DNA of 57,375 nucleotides. Origin: a virus. Position numbers and translations under genes: made by a program. Numbering within the stretch: the stretch's first letter is position 1; each line of letters starts with the position of its first letter. Shown in pieces: positions 54,154 to 57,375 of the stretch. Location: the IMG/VR virus record IMGVR_UViG_3300033150_001333, positions 1-57,375 of that record; one strand, 5' to 3'. The notes under the pieces are model-generated. The model was not told the DNA's origin. It saw only the letters and a list, made by a program, of their open reading frames with translations, and searched no databases.

Positions 54154-54682
54154 TACTTATTTCCTCCATCTCCAAAATTTTATCTGCAATTATCTTAGCA
54201 GTTTCTTTTGGCTTATTTTCAATAATATACACTTCCTCATAAGGCAATGTAAACCGCACTAACACTTTCCTAACTGCCTCGGTTACTTCAGCGTCCTCTC
54301 TTTCCTTAGACCTCATAAAGAAAGTATATAAATTAACTCCATGAAAATCCAATAAATGAATTGTATTTAATGGCAACTTGGCTAATAAACGGTAAGCACA
54401 CATATCAACTATGCTTCTGTCTGCTACAATTATCTTGTCTCTATGAACCAAATAGCTACTAATAGTGCAAAAATCTAATGCATTTTCAAAGTAATTGTAA
54501 GCTGGACGGTTAGTAAAAATCTTTTCTTTCCAAGTATCCCTTATTCCCATTTGCACCAATATCCAATGAGCAAACTCACCTACAAAGGCAAACTTTTCAG
54601 GTGGCAATAGCTTTTCAAGATAGACAAATGTCATTGTCTTGCCAATACCGTGACTTCCGCTTAATGCGTAAACTTTAATCAT
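54143..54682 (-). CDS. P-loop kinase-like protein (deoxynucleoside kinase/AAA_28 type)
   Basis: The 179-residue protein has Walker A GSHGIGKT (9-16), a FEN motif with Glu near residue 65, and ADRSIVDMCAYR (Asp88-Arg89-Ser90), the DR(S) motif of nucleoside and thymidylate kinases. An R-rich lid (FFMRSKEREDAEVTEAVRKV) follows. It may phosphorylate deoxynucleosides for phage DNA synthesis, or be a NadR/AAA_28-like kinase. Position in the right-hand minus operon gives no further clue. Confidence 0.75.
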   Translation of the reverse strand: MIKVYALSGSHGIGKTMTFVYLEKLLPPEKFAFVGEFAHWILVQMGIRDTWKEKIFTNRPAYNYFENALDFCTISSYLVHRDKIIVADRSIVDMCAYRLLAKLPLNTIHLLDFHGVNLYTFFMRSKEREDAEVTEAVRKVLVRFTLPYEEVYIIENKPKETAKIIADKILEMEEISNER

Positions 54683-54694
54683 AATTTAGCTCCT

Positions 54695-54919
54695 TTACCA
54701 TTTAAAAGCATTCTCTATTATTCTTACCCGTGTTACCAATCTAGGATAATCTTCCTTAAACAACTCCAGTGCTTCTTGGCTCATTAAAAATCGGTTAAAT
54801 CTCTCCACATCCTCCAATTCAATAGAGCTACGCACAAGAGAAATAATTGAATCTACCTGCAATGCAATGCGTAACCAATAGTCTATGTCTGGTTTTAATT
54901 GAGTTACTTTGTTTGGCAT
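54695..54919 (-). CDS. Hypothetical helical protein
   Basis: The 74-residue protein is helical (DYWLRIALQVDSIISLVRSS; RFLMSQEALELFKEDYPRLV). AAAGGAG precedes the start. No family recognised; it lies between a kinase-like gene and an 85-residue unknown. Confidence 0.5.
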   Translation of the reverse strand: MPNKVTQLKPDIDYWLRIALQVDSIISLVRSSIELEDVERFNRFLMSQEALELFKEDYPRLVTRVRIIENAFKW

Positions 54920-54922
54920 AGT

Positions 54923-55180
54923 TTACTCCTTTTTAAATAAATTTCTTACCGAATTTGATATAAATAGTTTTTTACACTCTTCTTCAGCTTTCGTGTAAAA
55001 TTTAGCTACCAATTCTATTTTCTCTAATTCTCTTTCATGCTCAAATCCATAATCTTTTATATCTAAGAAATCCCGATAAGTTTGATAAGCATCATCCAAA
55101 TTATCAGATATTACATATACAGTCTTATATTGACTACCAAACCCTTTAACTGTTACTTTAAAAAGACAAAGTGTATTCAT
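54923..55180 (-). CDS. Hypothetical small protein
   Basis: The 85-residue protein starts with two strands (LCLFKVTVKGFGSQYKTVYV), then acidic helices (DNLDDAYQTYRDFLDIKDYG; TKAEEECKKLFISNS). It begins 23 bases inside the end of the upstream gene. The pattern resembles a small alpha/beta host-interaction protein. No family recognised. Confidence 0.5.
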   Translation of the reverse strand: MNTLCLFKVTVKGFGSQYKTVYVISDNLDDAYQTYRDFLDIKDYGFEHERELEKIELVAKFYTKAEEECKKLFISNSVRNLFKKE

Positions 55181-55496
55181 TTATTTCCTCCTTTTTTAAA
55201 TATTCTAATGTAAACAATTTTGCACAATCAGGGCATAAAATCATAACTGGCATATCCAAGGAAAATAAATCACCCTCTTCAAATGCTTGATCAAATTCTT
55301 CTTCAGTTAATTCCCATGTTACGTAAAAACATTGTTCGATAGGATACCAAAGCCGTCTAGGATGTAAAATATGGTCATTATCACAACGTAACTTTTTAGG
55401 CAATTTACCTTCCTTATATTCTTTCGTTTCTGTTACTGGTTTGGGTTTGCTCCACCTACCACGCCTTGGACCGCAAATGAAGCCTTTAATCTCCAT
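55158..55496 (-). CDS. Hypothetical protein with zinc-type cysteines
   Basis: The 112-residue protein has a basic Gly/Arg-rich start (GFICGPRRGRWSKPKPV), a CDNDHILHPRRLWYP segment, an acidic stretch (ELTEEEFDQAFEEGDLF) and LCPDCAKLFTLEYL near the end. The CxxD/H and CxxC pairs could share one zinc ion. It overlaps the neighbouring genes on both sides. No family recognised. Confidence 0.5.
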   Translation of the reverse strand: MEIKGFICGPRRGRWSKPKPVTETKEYKEGKLPKKLRCDNDHILHPRRLWYPIEQCFYVTWELTEEEFDQAFEEGDLFSLDMPVMILCPDCAKLFTLEYLKKEEINEYTLSF

Positions 55497-56016
55497 TTAC
55501 TTTTCCTCCTTTAACTTTCCATTTTCCCTCTTTTCTATCATAATAATATCCCTGTTTTTTTAGATAAATTGCCAAATTAATAGAATGAACTTTACAAACT
55601 TTACTGAATTTTGCCATGCTTCCAAATTGTTTCAAAACTGCTTCTATTCCGCCATATTTTTCAAATGCTTCGCTAGCTAAACCATGTGGAGCGTTATTAT
55701 ATATTGGCGGTTTGATTTTAATACCCATTTTTTTAAGTCCTTCCTGTATTGTATGATAATCAAATCCCCATAATTTCCCCATTTCTATCGTGCCTTTTTC
55801 TTTGTATTGCTTCCTTAATTCTTCCCTTACCTTTTCTGCATCACACTCATAATGATAAAATGCGTTCCAAAGAAAAGATCCTCTGGAATATCCAGATAAA
55901 GCACAAGCAAGGGCATCTTTGACTTTTTTAGCAAGAGTAGGATTAAGCTTGTCAGCCCACTTAAATAATTCCTTGCCTTCTTGATTTGAGATATTTAGTT
56001 TAAGTTGTTTCCACAT
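55486..56016 (-). CDS. Helix-turn-helix DNA-binding protein
   Basis: I set the start at ATG 56016, preceded by GGGAGAGGAG. The 176-residue protein has a helical front, TIEMGKLWGFDYHTIQEGLK followed by KMGIKIKP (about 76-106, a helix-turn-helix pair) and a second helical repeat (GGIEAVLKQFGSMAKFSKVC, then SINLAIYLKKQGYYYDRKEG) that looks like another such motif. Two DNA-binding units suggest a regulator. It is one of three candidate regulators in this block. Confidence 0.6.
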   Translation of the reverse strand: MWKQLKLNISNQEGKELFKWADKLNPTLAKKVKDALACALSGYSRGSFLWNAFYHYECDAEKVREELRKQYKEKGTIEMGKLWGFDYHTIQEGLKKMGIKIKPPIYNNAPHGLASEAFEKYGGIEAVLKQFGSMAKFSKVCKVHSINLAIYLKKQGYYYDRKEGKWKVKGGKVNGD

Positions 56017-56248
56017 TTTTTCTCCTCTCCCAATCTTCATTTACAAGCAACTGCAACATTTTAACGGTTCTTGAATTTTTAAACTTTACAGGCTTTTTCC
56101 TTCTACTAGCATACCTTATATACTGGTTTAACCAACATCCAACACAATACCTTCCCTTTGGAATAGCTGGCTTTCCACAGAGGATACATCTACCCTCTTC
56201 CATCATTTTCCTCTGCCATTTTAACTGTCTTGATATAATTTCTTTCAT
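56000..56248 (-). CDS. Small zinc-finger protein; N-terminus shared with next gene
   Basis: The 82-residue protein has MKEIISRQLKWQRKM at the start, then RCILCGKPAIPKGRYCVGCW, two CxxC pairs, and a basic tail. The first twelve residues almost equal those of the neighbouring 63-residue protein (MKEIISSQIKWPKK). The rest is unrelated, so the two share only a 5' end. It overlaps the next gene by 17 bases. Confidence 0.6.
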   Translation of the reverse strand: MKEIISRQLKWQRKMMEEGRCILCGKPAIPKGRYCVGCWLNQYIRYASRRKKPVKFKNSRTVKMLQLLVNEDWERRKNVETT

Positions 56249-56250
56249 AA

Positions 56251-56442
56251 TTACCTCCTATAATATTCTCTCTTAGCAAGTTCAATCACTAATTGGGTAA
56301 ATTTCTTTTCAAAATTCTCAATAAAATTCTTTATTTCAAACATATCTTTTTTAAGCTCTTCAAGCTCTTTTTTTATTTCTTCTTTAGATTCTTGCTCTAT
56401 CTTCTTCGGCCATTTAATTTGGCTTGAGATAATTTCCTTCAT
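56251..56442 (-). CDS. Small coiled-coil protein; N-terminus shared with neighbour
   Basis: The 63-residue protein starts MKEIISSQIKWPKKI and continues as one long charged helix (KEEIKKELEELKKDMFEIKN; FEKKFTQLVIELAKREY). The shared start with the zinc-finger gene suggests that a 5' coding segment was copied and joined to a different body. It ends two bases before that gene. No function known. Confidence 0.55.
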   Translation of the reverse strand: MKEIISSQIKWPKKIEQESKEEIKKELEELKKDMFEIKNFIENFEKKFTQLVIELAKREYYRR

Positions 56443-56464
56443 GATTGTCCTCCATTTAATTTAT

Positions 56465-56770
56465 TTACCATTTCATCCAACTCTCTATTACTAACTGGAT
56501 TCTTCTCAATACTGCCTTTCTACAATCATTCCAACCATCTTTGTATGCACGAAGTTCGTTTTCAGGAATTTTCCAATCTTTTTTCATTTCTTTAAGATGT
56601 GCTTCAGGGGGCAGGAAGTCAAAAAAACAGCAATGTGCATAAACATTCATTATTTCTCTTACAAATGCTTCCCAACTAAAATTTCTACTCCAAATTTTTC
56701 TTAATTCTTCTTCAAAATCCATTGATGTCTTTACTACAATAATCTTTCCTTCATTAACTTCTTGTCCCAT
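56465..56770 (-). CDS. Hypothetical protein
   Basis: The 101-residue protein has a start with EGKIIVVKTSMDFEEELRKI, an aromatic middle (AHCCFFDFLPPEAHLKEMKK) and a basic helical end (WNDCRKAVLRRIQLVIESW). GGAGGAAAAA precedes the start. No family recognised. Confidence 0.5.
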   Translation of the reverse strand: MGQEVNEGKIIVVKTSMDFEEELRKIWSRNFSWEAFVREIMNVYAHCCFFDFLPPEAHLKEMKKDWKIPENELRAYKDGWNDCRKAVLRRIQLVIESWMKW

Positions 56771-56846
56771 TTTTTCCTCCTAGGCTCAAGACAAATAGTT
56801 ATCTTTTTTCCTTAATAATATCCCAATCTCGCTTATACTCATCATA

Positions 56847-57110
56847 CTAAGCAAATATGAGGGTTGAGATATCATCAATTTTCTTATATCTCTTTTGTAA
56901 ATACTTCTGTATTTTTTCAAATACAAACGGATAAAATAATCTTTCTTTGTCTTTATTCGTTAATTTTCTAAATTCTTTTTTGGAATAAGTTGAATTAATG
57001 ATTATTATTCTTTTATGAGTTCTAACAGTATCATAAATAAATGATGGATTTTGTAAGTAATTTTTTTGACCAGCAACTCTAACTTTTATTCCGAAAGTAA
57101 TTCGCATCAT
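56847..57110 (-). CDS. Hypothetical basic protein
   Basis: The 87-residue protein is basic with Tyr/Phe (RITFGIKVRVAGQKNYLQNP; RTHKRIIIINSTYSKKEFRK) and a helical end (FYPFVFEKIQKYLQKRYKK). ATAGGAGGCC precedes ATG 57110. It starts 32 bases inside the end of the zinc-finger gene upstream. No family recognised. Confidence 0.5.
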   Translation of the reverse strand: MMRITFGIKVRVAGQKNYLQNPSFIYDTVRTHKRIIIINSTYSKKEFRKLTNKDKERLFYPFVFEKIQKYLQKRYKKIDDISTLIFA

Positions 57111-57375
57111 GGCCTCCTATAATCATTAATAATTTAATTACCAATAACTCAATATACCTATCCCACTCTTTCTTTCTTCTAAGATGGTGATAACAAACTG
57201 TGCATAAACCTGCACTATGGTGTTTTCTCAATCTTTTACAATGGGTGCAAATTATCTTATTACCTCTTGTTACCTCTCTTATTCCATATCTTATTTTTTT
57301 ATCCCGCTTGAGATATCCATAACAATGGACGCACATCCCTTTGCTTTTATGAATACGCAGTTGCCCACATCTCTT
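57079..57375 (-). CDS. Zinc-finger repeat protein, 5' end cut by the window edge
   Basis: The frame is open to the window edge. Two zinc-finger-like units are visible: CGQLRIHKSKGMCVHCY (cut at its first cysteine pair) and CTHCKRLRKHHSAGLCTVCY, each followed by a basic stretch. The first unit continues into the edge, so the protein starts outside the window rather than at the internal ATG 57336. It may bind DNA or RNA through the repeated ribbons. The C-terminus is helical and basic. Confidence 0.55.
   Translation of the reverse strand, partial: KRCGQLRIHKSKGMCVHCYGYLKRDKKIRYGIREVTRGNKIICTHCKRLRKHHSAGLCTVCYHHLRRKKEWDRYIELLVIKLLMIIGGHDANYFRNKS

Noticed and set aside
1-57375. CRISPR array, retron or diversity-generating retroelement
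   Set aside because: No evenly spaced direct repeats with unique spacers, no reverse transcriptase and no template/variable repeat pair were seen. The 22-bp repeats at 7,585 are adjacent without spacers.
1-57375. Temperate lifestyle (integrase, attachment site)
   Set aside because: No tyrosine or serine recombinase and no tRNA-type attachment site were recognised. The XRE-like protein alone does not make a lysogeny module.

Overview
The window is almost certainly part of the genome of a short-tailed (podovirus-like) bacteriophage, or a nearly complete one. It is AT-rich and densely packed. Start codons are often fused to the previous stop (ATGA overlaps), Shine-Dalgarno sequences are strong (AGGAGG type), and promoters are of the sigma-70 type (TTGACA/TATAAT). 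It carries an N4-gp56-type major capsid protein, a portal, a scaffold, both terminase subunits and adaptor/tail proteins, but no major tail tube, sheath or tape measure. No integrase or lysogeny module was recognised. Proteins are rich in Lys, Glu and Ile. The host is bacterial (lipobox, peptidoglycan amidase, sigma-70-like promoters) but cannot be named from the sequence.

Layout. (1) From the left edge to 17,767, nearly all genes are on the minus strand: an early block fired from a strong promoter at 17,800-17,829. It holds many small proteins (several zinc ribbons), a shrunken ComM/Mg-chelatase-like protein, a possible sliding-clamp-like protein, a RecB/Cas4-type exonuclease with a RecT annealing protein, an HNH protein broken by an in-frame TGA, a lambda-O-like replication initiator containing six 22-bp iteron-like repeats, a RecA/DnaB-like ATPase, a ribbon-helix-helix protein and a RyR-domain protein. 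One lone plus-strand gene (13,031-13,306) with its own promoter sits inside this block. (2) 17,768-18,298 is a regulatory gap between divergent transcripts. (3) From 18,299 to 47,762 genes run on the plus strand: an HNH nuclease, the major capsid protein, head/tail adaptors, beta-helix spike and fibre proteins, ejection-type proteins ending in a 2,075-residue polyvalent protein with an HEMLH metallopeptidase motif, a holin candidate, a phosphoesterase, a lipoprotein, a second beta-helix protein with 20-residue repeats, a papain-like hydrolase, a PAPS-reductase-like protein and the small terminase. A TnpB element (40,298-41,580) has inserted in the opposite orientation. (4) The large terminase is alone on the minus strand (47,763-49,451), followed by portal and scaffold on the plus strand. 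(5) From 52,436 to the right edge a second minus-strand block holds an XRE-like regulator, a small secreted protein, the amidase endolysin, a P-loop kinase-like protein and many small genes.

How it works together. The early block supplies a replication and recombination kit (initiator, ATPase, clamp-like protein, exonuclease and RecT) but no DNA polymerase, so the host replisome is probably used. A likely origin lies inside the initiator gene, and that gene's leader has interleaved hairpins that look like an attenuator. A 17-bp palindrome occurs both in the early control gap and next to the capsid promoter, suggesting one regulator links early and late expression. Both window edges cut through genes, so the ends look like arbitrary cuts.
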